NCBI GenBank assembly: GCA_964367145.1
Contig: CAYIWJ010000011.1
Coordinates: 1 to 24,824 of the forward strand
Reading direction: 5' to 3'
Length of the DNA: 24,824 nucleotides
Source: JAHFLD01 sp964367145
Lineage (GTDB): Bacteria; Patescibacteriota; Minisyncoccia; UBA6257; 1-14-0-10-40-38
Position numbers and translations under genes: made by a program. This document shows, piece by piece, positions 7,430 through 14,840 of the stretch (the stretch's first letter is position 1; each line of letters starts with the position of its first letter). The notes beneath the pieces are model-generated. The model saw nothing but the letters and a program-made list of their open reading frames with translations, had not been told where the DNA came from and searched no databases.

Positions 7430-8662
7430 ATGAATTACGACGTGGTGGTTATTGGCGGCGGTCCGGCTGGTATGATGGCGGCTGGCCGTGCCGCAAGTCG
7501 CGGGCGTCGGGTTTTATTGCTGGAGAAGAATCCAAATCTTGGCAAGAAACTCCTTATTACTGGAGGTGGTCGCTGTAACGTGACCAACAACAAAAGCGAC
7601 CTCCGCGCGATGCTCGTAAAATACAAAAAAAGCGATCAGTTTCTTTTTTCCGCCTTCACCCAGTTTGGCGTTAAAGACACGTTGGCATTTTTCAATGAGC
7701 GAGGAATGCCGACCAAAGAAGAAAACGAAGGCAGGATCTTTCCCGTCTCCGACAGTGCAAAATCGGTATGGGAGTTGCTGGTTAATTATATGAAAGCCGG
7801 TGATGTTAAAGTTCAAACCGGCGCCGAAGTTATCGGTCTTTCGTTTGATTCAAGCAAAAAGCATCTTGTTATTAAAACGAAAGATAAAAAAGAAATCACC
7901 GCCAAATCTTGCATCTTGGCCACGGGCGGTGTTTCGCGTCCCGAGACCGGTTCCACCGGCGATGGCTTCAAGTGGCTAAAAAAACTAGGCCACGCCATCG
8001 TCGCTAATAACTTCGCTCTCGTTCCAATCGCGCTTACCGATGTCTGGGCCAAAAAACTCGGTGGCCTCACTCTCAAGGACATCAAACTCACTGCACTCCA
8101 AAACGGGCAAAATCAAACGAGCGCCAAAGGCCGCCTCTTGTTTACTCATTTTGGCATCAGCGGCCCCACAATTCTTAATCTAAGCCAAGAAATAGGCGAA
8201 CTGTTAAAATACGGCGAAGTAATAGTGGAACTTGATCTTTTTCCGTCCGCGGACCAAGGCGCCCTCCGTAAAAAACTACAAGAACTTTTGGTTGGCGAGA
8301 GCAATAAAAAGCTCAAAAATGTTTTGAGTAAACTAATCCCCGCGGCTTTGGTCGCGCCGATTTTAGAATTGGCTAATGTAAGCGGCGAAACACCGAGCCA
8401 CAGTGTTAGCTCCGAGGATCGCAAAAAACTCGCATCGCTTTTAAAGGCAATTCCTTTGCGCGTTGCCGGTTTGCTTGGCGCAAAAGCCGTTGTTTCTTCG
8501 GGAGGGGTGGCGCTGGAAGAAATTGATTTTAAGACGATGCAATCGCGCCTGATTCCCAATCTCTATCTAATCGGCGATGTTCTGAACATTGACCGCCCCT
8601 CTGGCGGCTACAGCCTGCAACTCTGCTGGACTACCGGCTTCGTGGCGGGGAACAATGCCTAG
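7430..8662 (+). CDS. BaiN/HI0933-family FAD-dependent oxidoreductase
   Basis: A 410-residue flavoprotein from ATG 7430. The N-terminal Rossmann motif VIGGGPAGMMAA (7-18) binds FAD. LEKNPNLGKKLLITGGGRCN (31-50) is the signature of the HI0933/YhiN/BaiN family, and the second dinucleotide motif ATGG follows near residue 163. The C-terminal GDVLNIDRPSGGYSLQ closes the FAD site. Members are soluble oxidoreductases of often unknown substrate; BaiN proteins reduce bile-acid enones, but that substrate is not implied here. The frame stays open upstream to 7295, but those residues do not fit the family. No Shine-Dalgarno is seen; a TAGTAT box lies 7 nt upstream of the ATG. Confidence 0.85.
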   Translation: MNYDVVVIGGGPAGMMAAGRAASRGRRVLLLEKNPNLGKKLLITGGGRCNVTNNKSDLRAMLVKYKKSDQFLFSAFTQFGVKDTLAFFNERGMPTKEENEGRIFPVSDSAKSVWELLVNYMKAGDVKVQTGAEVIGLSFDSSKKHLVIKTKDKKEITAKSCILATGGVSRPETGSTGDGFKWLKKLGHAIVANNFALVPIALTDVWAKKLGGLTLKDIKLTALQNGQNQTSAKGRLLFTHFGISGPTILNLSQEIGELLKYGEVIVELDLFPSADQGALRKKLQELLVGESNKKLKNVLSKLIPAALVAPILELANVSGETPSHSVSSEDRKKLASLLKAIPLRVAGLLGAKAVVSSGGVALEEIDFKTMQSRLIPNLYLIGDVLNIDRPSGGYSLQLCWTTGFVAGNNA

Positions 8663-8708
8663 CAAATAATACTAGTATCATCATATTCGCCCCCCCCAAA
8701 GACTTTTC

Positions 8709-10238
8709 CTAGTACGCTCCTGCTAATTTTTCAATACTCAAGAGTTGATGCCAAGTCTTGCCGTTATCTCTGGACTTCCACACTCGCGCCATGTCGGAGT
8801 TTATATAGATGACGTTTTTATCGATTGGATCAAAGACGATATTCGCCACGCGGTGATCATTGGTAATACCGTTCGGAAGCGTGCCGACGGCATTCCAAGT
8901 CTTACCGCCGTCCAGGCTTTCAAACACGTCATTCGGTTGGGCGTAGAGACTAACCCCGATCAACCTCATGCCTGTTTTGTCGTGCGGATCGTAGCGCGCG
9001 AAGCTCACCGCCATCGTGCTCGGTTCCCGCAAAGTGCCATCAACCGAATAATACACCTTATCAATATTATCCTTGCTCGCCATCAGGAAAAAGTGATCCA
9101 AATTGACCGGTGAAACAGCGAGATATCTTATCCCAATGCCGCGCGTAGCATCGAGCTTTGCCCAGGTCTTGCCACCATCGTTCGTTTCTAAAAATCCCCA
9201 TTGCTCTTCGGTGGACTTTTTGTCTACATTCGTGCCCGAGGGCAATCCGAACGTGGCGAGTCGCAACTTCTGCGAATTTTTCGCATCCACGAAAATGCCG
9301 GGAACTCTCAAATCAGCAAACAGTCCGGTCGGAAGCTCTTCCCAGGTACTACCGCCGTCCGTGGTTTTATAGACCACCCCCTTGGTTACAAAAACTTTTC
9401 CTTTGTCTGGTCCGTCCATGCCTTGAGGGAGAGCGGCGGTCGTGACATACACCACGCGAGGGTCTGTGGGATCAATCACCGCGCTTTCCGTATACGCGCT
9501 CATCCCGCTCGTGAAGAGCTGGTGCCAAGTGGCGCCCCCGTCTAAACTCTCGGAAAGTCCGCCAAGACCATCACCCACTCTTCCGGGTGCGCTACCGCCC
9601 GGAGCGAGAAGCCGCTTTGGATTTGAAGGATCTATATACAGGTGGAAACGAAGATCTTGGCACGGCTTCGATGGGTCGTCGTTGTGCGGCAGGCCCTTCA
9701 GCCCTTTTCCCGAGAAGCGCCAGGTGCTTCCTCCATCGACGCTTTTGTAAAGACCTTTATACTCCACGTTGATATAGAGTTCTCGGTTATCACTCGGATT
9801 CACGACGAACGTCTGTTCTGTGCGGTAATTGTCGAAACCCAGTCGGGGATAGCAGTTCACAGGATGTCCTTGCACCACATCAACGCCGGCTTTTCTGCCG
9901 GTCGTTTCGGAATTGTTTGTGATTGGGCCGCCAGTCGCCACGTTGCCCGTCCTTGTGTTGCCCGTTCCCGCCAATGATTGCGCGGAAGTATTTAATTGAC
10001 GTTTCCGCAACGCTGGTTCTGATTTTTGGCCAGTTGCTTGCGGAACATCTTGCGGACTAGATTTTACATATTCAACATCTCTCGCGCCCTGCGATTCATT
10101 CACGAATTCGTTCAATGCTTCTTCCTGTATTACTGTCGGTTTATGCGAAAAGTACGCATAGCCTCCTAAGCTAAGAGCTATGACGGCAGTTACGATGCCG
10201 ACAAGTACAATTTGAGCAAACCCCTTTTTAGAATCCAC
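8709..10238 (-). CDS. Membrane-anchored Asp-box (BNR/sortilin-like) beta-propeller protein
   Basis: A 509-residue protein from GTG 10238. The start DSKKGFAQIVLVGIVTAV is a pilin-like or signal-anchor helix (about 4-25) preceded by Lys-Lys. A Ser/Thr/Gly-rich linker (about 40-120) leads to a beta-propeller with six Asp-boxes of the form S/T-x-D-x-G-x-T-W: KSVDGGSTW, ESLDGGATW, KTTDGGSTW, ETNDGGKTW, ESLDGGKTW, KSRDNGKTW. Asp-boxes are found in sialidases, sortilin-type receptors and photosystem assembly factors; the catalytic Arg triad of sialidases is not evident. It is probably exposed outside the cell for binding or glycan contact. An upstream TTG (10253) is in frame but lies over the -10 box. 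Confidence 0.8.
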   Translation of the reverse strand: MDSKKGFAQIVLVGIVTAVIALSLGGYAYFSHKPTVIQEEALNEFVNESQGARDVEYVKSSPQDVPQATGQKSEPALRKRQLNTSAQSLAGTGNTRTGNVATGGPITNNSETTGRKAGVDVVQGHPVNCYPRLGFDNYRTEQTFVVNPSDNRELYINVEYKGLYKSVDGGSTWRFSGKGLKGLPHNDDPSKPCQDLRFHLYIDPSNPKRLLAPGGSAPGRVGDGLGGLSESLDGGATWHQLFTSGMSAYTESAVIDPTDPRVVYVTTAALPQGMDGPDKGKVFVTKGVVYKTTDGGSTWEELPTGLFADLRVPGIFVDAKNSQKLRLATFGLPSGTNVDKKSTEEQWGFLETNDGGKTWAKLDATRGIGIRYLAVSPVNLDHFFLMASKDNIDKVYYSVDGTLREPSTMAVSFARYDPHDKTGMRLIGVSLYAQPNDVFESLDGGKTWNAVGTLPNGITNDHRVANIVFDPIDKNVIYINSDMARVWKSRDNGKTWHQLLSIEKLAGAY

Positions 10239-10244
10239 ACAATC

Positions 10245-10273
10245 ATTGTACAAAATTTTGTGGCTTCAGTGAA
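10245..10273 (-). promoter_or_regulatory. Promoter of the Asp-box gene (TTCACT-17-TACAAT)
   Basis: On the minus strand, the -35 TTCACT (10273-10268), a 17-nt spacer and the -10 TACAAT (10250-10245) end 6 nt before the GTG at 10238. The mRNA would be leaderless, which supports GTG over the upstream TTG. Confidence 0.5.
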
Positions 10274-10488
10274 CTCTTTTTTATCCCGATGTTTTTACGG
10301 CATTCCCGCCTGTGCCGAGCTTGTCTTTTCAAAGCTTTGGCAAAAGAGCTTCCCTCCAAAGGCGGGTAAGCGTGCCAATTTCATTGGCGCGCCGCCATTT
10401 CCTTGCTTGCGAATTTAACTGGCGCAAGTGGGGTAATGTATATATACTCGCTACAGCACTTCAACAAACAACAAACGAGGGAGTAAAA

Positions 10489-10980
10489 ATGGCAGAAAAG
10501 GAACTAAGGGAAAGACATGGAGACCAGATGGGGCACCCAAGTGAGCGCGAGCTCCTGATCAAGATCGTGAAGTCTCAAATGATGCTTAACTCCAAAATGT
10601 TTGAATTTATGCGCGCGTATCAAAGAGAGCAGAATTTGGGAGAGAGTAGCATGCTTCGGAATGGTTTTGGCTCTCCAACGCATATAGGAAGGCTATTGGG
10701 CGAAGTGAATCAAATCGGATTCGCACTAAACGAGCTTGTCGAGGCCTTTATCGGCGAAAGAATTTCAGAAAAACGCGATTCCGAGAATCGAGTAATGGCG
10801 TTTTGCAACCACTGCAAAAAAGAATCTCCATTCGTACGAGTTGTGGATAGCCCGTATGGCCTGGCAGGAGCTTATGAGGATGGCACCGAGCGACTCATCT
10901 GTGCGGTTTGCAAAAAAGATGCCATCTATCCCGGAGATGAAAGATTGCCAAAATTCAATTCTGTTTTTAAAACTAAGTAG
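10489..10980 (+). CDS. Hypothetical protein with C-terminal zinc ribbon
   Basis: A 163-residue protein. The ATG at 10489 has a good Shine-Dalgarno (GAGGGAG). An N-terminal helical part (about 17-95) carries Met-rich helices. CNHC (106-109) and CAVC (138-141) then form a four-Cys zinc ribbon separated by 28 residues. The end is basic. It has its own terminator and no same-strand neighbour within 190 nt, so it is monocistronic. The ORF is open further upstream, but composition and ribosome site favour this start. Function is unknown; it could bind nucleic acid or protein through the ribbon. Confidence 0.7.
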   Translation: MAEKELRERHGDQMGHPSERELLIKIVKSQMMLNSKMFEFMRAYQREQNLGESSMLRNGFGSPTHIGRLLGEVNQIGFALNELVEAFIGERISEKRDSENRVMAFCNHCKKESPFVRVVDSPYGLAGAYEDGTERLICAVCKKDAIYPGDERLPKFNSVFKTK

Positions 10981-10990
10981 GAAGACAAAT

Positions 10991-11018
10991 TAGCTGCAAC
11001 CGCAGCTATTTTTATTTT
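10991..11018 (+). terminator. Strong intrinsic terminator
   Basis: TAGCTGC (10991-10997), loop AACC and GCAGCTA (11002-11008) are followed by TTTTTATTTT, 10 nt after the stop codon of the zinc-ribbon gene. The stem is perfect. Confidence 0.9.
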
Positions 11019-11180
11019 CTTGTTGTAAAATTCTTTGCTTATTCATATTTTAGAGGGATTCCAAGTCGCCGGATATATATATGTATATTAGACGCAGATG
11101 GGTCGCTTAAAGGCAAGCAGAATAAGACAAATAAGACAGCTTAGAAGGGGCTGTATGCCGTGTCTTAAATTTTGTAAGAT

Positions 11181-12008
11181 ATGGGCATGACTGACGAAAT
11201 AAAAAACTATCAGCAATGGAAAACTATTGAGCGCGATGGAACCACAAAGGATAAGCTTATGCTGTCGCTTCAAGATAAAAGGAAGCGGGAAGAGATAATC
11301 GATTACCATTTTAAAAAATTCTATAAAGAAACATATGGGGTGGAGCTTCCATCTTCTTTGATCGAGCGTGATAATCCCCACGATTTTACTTTTGCTAATG
11401 CGGCGGAGGAAAAGTTTTATTTAGAGATCGTAGCGGTAAGCGATACCCATGAAGGATTTCGTAAGCACCGACATCACGCCAAACTTGATGCGCTCCTCAA
11501 AAACGAACCGATGTCAGTTTTTGGATTCATTCCGTGGAATGCGACTAATAAAGATATCGAGAAGGCAGTATTAGAAATGGAGAAGGAGCCACCAGTAAAT
11601 GATATGGCTAGTAGTTCCATGCAAATTCTTAATCAGAGTATAATTGCCCAAAAACCAATTATTAGGAAAACGACCGATCTTATTAAGTTGCGTCTTTTTA
11701 TGACGGACGGCGTAAATGTTCCATTGGAAAAAATTGTGACCGCCGAGATTAAAAAGAAGGAGGCGAAGCAATATAAATATGTCAAAGATATGACTTTGAT
11801 TGTTGATGATCAAATTATTATGTACAACCGTGAAGATATCGCTCGTTCTTGGTTTGACTTAGTCTTAGCCAATCAGAAATCAACATTCAAAGAGATTTTT
11901 CTATATTCTGGATACTACGCTAACGAAAACGGAAATAATGCCCAATTCACAATATGGCCAATAAAATGCGAACGCGAACGATACACAAATCCAAGAAGCG
12001 AAATCTGA
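11181..12008 (+). CDS. Accessory protein of unknown function, possibly nuclease-like
   Basis: A 275-residue soluble protein (ATG 11181 or 11187, the two being near-equivalent). The N-terminal half contains HDF (67-69) followed, after 12 residues, by FYLEIVAVS (79-87). This spacing resembles the D...E core of PD-(D/E)XK folds, but the usual Lys is not in place, so a nuclease call is speculative. The C-terminal part has a strand-rich block (TLIVDDQIIMY, EIFLYSGYYANENGNN). The DNA is more AT-rich than in the housekeeping genes, as for the other genes to 16.2 kb. It converges with the AIPR-like gene. No named family was recognised. Confidence 0.65.
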   Translation: MGMTDEIKNYQQWKTIERDGTTKDKLMLSLQDKRKREEIIDYHFKKFYKETYGVELPSSLIERDNPHDFTFANAAEEKFYLEIVAVSDTHEGFRKHRHHAKLDALLKNEPMSVFGFIPWNATNKDIEKAVLEMEKEPPVNDMASSSMQILNQSIIAQKPIIRKTTDLIKLRLFMTDGVNVPLEKIVTAEIKKKEAKQYKYVKDMTLIVDDQIIMYNREDIARSWFDLVLANQKSTFKEIFLYSGYYANENGNNAQFTIWPIKCERERYTNPRSEI

Positions 12009-12016
12009 AATGATGC

Positions 12017-12144
12017 GCCCCGCCACTATTTTTCTGGGGCAAAGGAGGCGGGGCGACGGACTCGTGAGCGCGCAGGAGCGAGGTCTCGGGGAGCCTGTCT
12101 TTCGGCAGGCAGGGAATCCGCGCGGACTTCGGCTTTTTTCTTTT
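12017..12144 (+). terminator. Structured GC-rich intergenic element ending in a T-run
   Basis: Three stems lie between two convergent genes: gccccgcc (12017-12024) with ggcggggc (12047-12054); cgaggtc (12079-12085) with gacttcg (12125-12131); and inside the second, gcctgtc (12093-12099) with ggcaggc (12104-12110). A TTTTTTCTTTT tract follows at 12134-12144, so the plus strand can terminate here. Base composition differs sharply from the AT-rich flanks; it may be a dispersed repeat. Confidence 0.55.
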
Positions 12145-12157
12145 GGCTTTAATCTAG

Positions 12158-13369
12158 TTAGTCTAGATGACGACGAAGTACTTCGAGCGCAACTGCGTCA
12201 TAACAACTTTGCCATGTAGCCACATCCTTGCCAAGTTTGTTCGGATTTCTAAGTTCTTTAGCTTGGCCGCCAACACGGCTAGCCAAATCAGCTTTGAGAT
12301 CGCCAAGGAACTTGATTGGATTAGCTTTCCAGTAGCACTGACCATCCTTTATGCCCACAAGGTTACGGAAACTTGCAAGTACGGGATAGATAAAACCGCT
12401 AGGGATTCGATAATGTGATTGATTCCCAGTAAATTCCAAAACGACATCACCCATTTTTTTCTTGCTAGAGGTGTCCATTACGCCAGTCAATTTACCAAAT
12501 TTACCACCAGCCTCCTCGTTCGCGCTTTTATTGTAGGCGTCTGGCAACTCAAAGTATATGGTATCTCGTAACTCTAATATCTCGGGCAGAAGTTTGACAT
12601 ACTTACCCATCTCTTTCTTGCGCGAGGAGAAGTGATCAACCAGTATTGCTTTAGTCGAGTAAGCTTTGATTGGATGTTTGTTTTTATCGAAGCTTTCTAC
12701 ATCGAAGCAAACTAAGTAAGACAGGATTTCTTTTATATCAATGTCTTTCTTGCTTCCATCTTCGAGAAGTTCGTATTCTTTGTATGCAATACGACCCTCA
12801 TAAGATTTTCCCTTCAACACTTCTTTGATCGTCGCGAAGGTATCTTTTAATTCTTCAATGCTTTGTTCCTTAACCTGCGTTGAAGTATTTCGCGCTTCTA
12901 CAATTCCGATAACATCATTGCGATCTTGGACACCCTCCAAAACCTCTAATTTAACCATGGCGTTAACATCCGCCAACTCATTCTGATCAAGAGCCTCAAC
13001 AAAACTCCGTATTACTCGAAAGGTATGACCTCCGTCAAGTAATCCGTTTTTACTCTTATCCACCATCTCAATTTTTAGTAGATTTGATTGATTGTCGAAA
13101 TCCACCTTATCTACGAGAATTGTTAGGCCTCGATTCTTGAGCAGAAAGAGATCAGGCTGGTCCTCTAGTGTTTCAAGTATTTTTTTAGAGACACCCGAAG
13201 TTAATTTTGGATCTCGTGGGTTTAATGTTCGCCAATCGTCAAACTCCTTAGGCAAGTCCTTTACGCCGACTATCGCAATATACGTTTTGCCTATTTTGTC
13301 ATCTGCGGGGCTACTAATTTTACGGAACGAAACAACGGGAAACTTTATCAATGTTGATGTATTGTTCAT
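12158..13369 (-). CDS. AIPR-family (abortive infection phage resistance-like) protein
   Basis: A 403-residue soluble protein. The region FLLKNRGLTILVDKV (75-89) followed by NGLLDGGHTFRVI (108-120) matches the AIPR pattern, in which an N-x-G-x-T-I strand precedes an NGxQT-like loop; here the loop reads DGGHT. VKLEVLEG and a following EARNTSTQVKEQS segment fit the conserved N-T-Q/V region of the family. AIPR proteins are linked to phage defence and plasmid abortive infection, but their chemistry is unclear. The ATG has a Shine-Dalgarno (AGGA, 5 nt away) inside a hairpin. The gene lies behind an IS200-type element and a ~170-nt structured leader. Family call moderate; defence role inferred. Confidence 0.6.
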   Translation of the reverse strand: MNNTSTLIKFPVVSFRKISSPADDKIGKTYIAIVGVKDLPKEFDDWRTLNPRDPKLTSGVSKKILETLEDQPDLFLLKNRGLTILVDKVDFDNQSNLLKIEMVDKSKNGLLDGGHTFRVIRSFVEALDQNELADVNAMVKLEVLEGVQDRNDVIGIVEARNTSTQVKEQSIEELKDTFATIKEVLKGKSYEGRIAYKEYELLEDGSKKDIDIKEILSYLVCFDVESFDKNKHPIKAYSTKAILVDHFSSRKKEMGKYVKLLPEILELRDTIYFELPDAYNKSANEEAGGKFGKLTGVMDTSSKKKMGDVVLEFTGNQSHYRIPSGFIYPVLASFRNLVGIKDGQCYWKANPIKFLGDLKADLASRVGGQAKELRNPNKLGKDVATWQSCYDAVALEVLRRHLD

Positions 13370-13371
13370 AA

Positions 13372-13540
13372 TTTTCCTAATTAATAAATTAATAACGCGC
13401 CTCGTGGCGCGTTTAGGAAAACTGAATTATGGAAATATATTTTCCATTCGTCAGCTTTTGCTAAACGCTTGTGCCGAGGTTCTTCCTACGGCCACCGAAG
13501 CTTGCGCTACCGGCGGTTGGTATGCGAGGCATCACCAACT
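13372..13540 (-). ncRNA. Structured leader RNA of the AIPR-like gene, six tandem stem-loops
   Basis: The predicted transcript starts near 13539 and folds into adjacent hairpins. H1, 13539-13516: GTTGGT/ACCAAC plus ATGC/GCAT. H2, 13515-13493: CGCCG/CGGTG, AGC/GCT, GCAA loop of GNRA type. H3, 13492-13473: GCCG/CGGC plus AGG/CCT. H4, 13466-13450: AGC/GCT, AAAA loop. H5, 13447-13429: ATGGAAA/TTTCCAT. H6, 13421-13372: TTTTCCTAA/TTAGGAAAA enclosing ACGCGCC/GGCGCGT. The 3' arm of H6 holds the Shine-Dalgarno AGGA. It could be a cis-regulatory leader or a processed RNA. It matches no riboswitch class I know. Confidence 0.55.
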
Positions 13541-13545
13541 TTTGA

Positions 13546-13575
13546 ATTGTATATCCACACGACCTATTTTGTCAA
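13546..13575 (-). promoter_or_regulatory. Promoter TTGACA-18-TACAAT driving the leader RNA and AIPR-like gene
   Basis: On the minus strand, the -35 TTGACA (13575-13570) is a perfect consensus. After an 18-nt spacer, the -10 is TACAAT (13551-13546). The predicted start near 13539 falls at the base of hairpin H1. The -35 box coincides with the right end of the IS200-like element. Confidence 0.6.
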
Positions 13576-13578
13576 CAT

Positions 13579-13598
13579 CCCCGGGCTAAAGCCCGGGG
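13579..13598 (-). repeat. Right-end hairpin of the IS200-like element
   Basis: ccccgggc (13579-13586) and gcccgggg (13591-13598) form a perfect 8-bp stem with a TAAA loop. The tnpA stop codon lies inside it. It is a near-copy of the left-end hairpin at 14107-14122. Confidence 0.65.
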
Positions 13599-14029
13599 CT
13601 TGCGTTGGGAGCGATATGATCCCATTGCGCTTGAATATATGCCCGCATGGTCGCTTCATCCATTCGTCCGATACTTTCAGCAAAGTAACCCTCCTGCCAC
13701 AAGCTGTCTCCCCACAGAAATTCTTCTAACTCGGGGTGCTCCTGCCTCAAGACCCTCGACGTACCGCCCTTGAGGTAACGCACGGCCTGGGCAACTGAAA
13801 CTGAGGTTGGAAGCTGTACCAGCAGATGGACGTGGTCGGGCATGATCTCGAGTTCATGAATGAACCACCGATTCATTTTTGCGCAATCAATCAAAAGATT
13901 TTCTAATCGTCCGACCACGTCCGCGCGCAGAACCGAGCGGCGGTACTTAGGGGTAAAAACAAGGTGGTACAGACAGCGGTGGTAGGCATGAGCACCCCTC
14001 CAGAAAAAAGCTTGTTCCGGTTTCGGCAT
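13586..14029 (-). CDS. tnpA: IS200/IS605-family transposase TnpA (Y1 HUH)
   Basis: A 147-residue single-strand transposase. YHLVFTPKYRR (21-31) is the family's first strand. The HUH metal site is HVH (66-68) in IMPDHVHLLVQ. The likely nucleophile is Y131 in YIQAQ, with Q135 as its partner, as in IS608-type enzymes. Length and layout are normal, so the enzyme looks intact. It excises and inserts single-stranded DNA using hairpins at the element ends. The ATG at 14029 has only a weak ribosome site, as is common for IS200. The C-terminal residues are encoded within the right-end hairpin. Confidence 0.9.
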   Translation of the reverse strand: MPKPEQAFFWRGAHAYHRCLYHLVFTPKYRRSVLRADVVGRLENLLIDCAKMNRWFIHELEIMPDHVHLLVQLPTSVSVAQAVRYLKGGTSRVLRQEHPELEEFLWGDSLWQEGYFAESIGRMDEATMRAYIQAQWDHIAPNASPGL

Positions 14030-14069
14030 ATTTCCATTCTAGCGCAATGGGATCTTGGAATGGCGCTCC

Positions 14070-14098
14070 GGCCGCCGTAGGCGGCCTACGGGGCGGCC
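14070..14098 (-). repeat. GC-rich cruciform in the left end, upstream of tnpA
   Basis: ggccg (14070-14074) pairs with cggcc (14094-14098), and ccgtagg (14075-14081) with cctacgg (14085-14091), leaving a 2-nt bulge and a 3-nt loop. In IS200 a similar hairpin blocks incoming transcription and limits transposase expression; the same role is inferred here. Confidence 0.5.
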
Positions 14099-14106
14099 GT
14101 ATCCCA

Positions 14107-14122
14107 CGGGCTAAAAAGCCCG
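14107..14122 (-). repeat. Left-end hairpin of the IS200-like element
   Basis: cgggct (14107-14112), loop aaaa and agcccg (14117-14122) are followed by gggcttg, matching the right-end hairpin. It lies about 20 nt inside the presumed left boundary. Confidence 0.6.
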
Positions 14123-14231
14123 GGGCTTGTGGCGGCGGGTGTCAATAGCATTTTATACACAGGCTTAACTCGTATCATCCAATCTGGCTCCCGAATTAAA
14201 ACCTTCGCAAACTTTTGAAAAAAATCGCCGG

Positions 14232-14777
14232 CTACTGATTAAATTTCAACTTGGGCCATTTTTCTAACCATCTTTTTTCTTTTGCTCGCTCCTTTACTCT
14301 TTCCAAACCTTCCGGGAACTTCGGACTTGGTCTCACGATTAAATTTATCAAATCATCTATACCATAAGGTGCGATGAGTTTTAACTTGCCACTTTCCAAC
14401 TTAACGCCTATGCCTGTCGCTGTTTCGGGCCATTGAGAAAGTGCGTCTTCGGTTGATTTATATTGTGGCAAATTATTCCACTTGTGAGCATACGCCTCAT
14501 TTACTATCTCCCATTTTATACCAGTTTCTTTTCGTAACCTTTGCGATAATTCCTCATCAGTTTTTTGTTCGTTTCCATTCGGATCGTAATAAACTAAATC
14601 TATGTCATTTGTTTCAACTTCTTTTTTGATGTATCCGTGTAAATAATCCCAGACTTTGTTTCTTACAAATCCCGCGCCAATAACCCAATCGGGGAAATTA
14701 AGTTTTTCTGCCACGCGCAAAATATTCATCATCCATTCGTCTTTCTCAATTAAATTGAGGATGTCACTTTCTGTCAT
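14232..14777 (-). CDS. Nucleotidyltransferase family protein (COG3575/DUF925-like)
   Basis: A 181-residue soluble protein. VIGAGFVRNKVWD (32-44) gives the G-A/G-G nucleotide-binding turn. NDIDLVYYD (57-65) gives two metal-binding acidic residues, D58 and D60. This order is typical of the small NTP_transf_6 group, an MNT-fold family of unknown substrate. The C-terminal YGIDDLINLIVRPSP is also typical. It has a Shine-Dalgarno AGGGAAG before the ATG and a TATAAT box about 60 nt upstream. It lies between the IS element and the Fic locus, so it may be accessory. Fold call good; target unknown. Confidence 0.8.
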   Translation of the reverse strand: MTESDILNLIEKDEWMMNILRVAEKLNFPDWVIGAGFVRNKVWDYLHGYIKKEVETNDIDLVYYDPNGNEQKTDEELSQRLRKETGIKWEIVNEAYAHKWNNLPQYKSTEDALSQWPETATGIGVKLESGKLKLIAPYGIDDLINLIVRPSPKFPEGLERVKERAKEKRWLEKWPKLKFNQ

Positions 14778-14840
14778 ATATCTTCCCTAGTTCTTCATTG
14801 ATTTTCCGCACGGCTCCGCATTGTGCAGGACGTTAGAGCC

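Larger units (their letters stand above)
13571..14145 (-). mobile_element. IS200-type insertion sequence (TnpA only), about 570 bp
   Basis: The element carries a tnpA gene and subterminal hairpins at both ends, both read as CAAGCCCCGGGCT...AGCCCG on the minus strand, so they are direct copies as expected for IS200/IS605 elements, which lack terminal inverted repeats. TTGAC (minus strand) occurs at both presumed junctions: 14145-14141 at the left end and 13575-13571 at the right end. Members of this group cut at short sites of this kind. No tnpB is present. The exact ends are inferred. Confidence 0.65.

Noticed and set aside
10254..10488. Gene in the 235-nt gap between the Asp-box and zinc-ribbon genes
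   Set aside because: No credible short frame with a ribosome site; only a few small hairpins such as gccaat/attggc and a TATACT box before the next gene.
13372..13600. CRISPR array or omega-RNA of an IS605 element
   Set aside because: The hairpins differ in sequence, there are no regular repeat-spacer units, and no TnpB or Cas gene is present.
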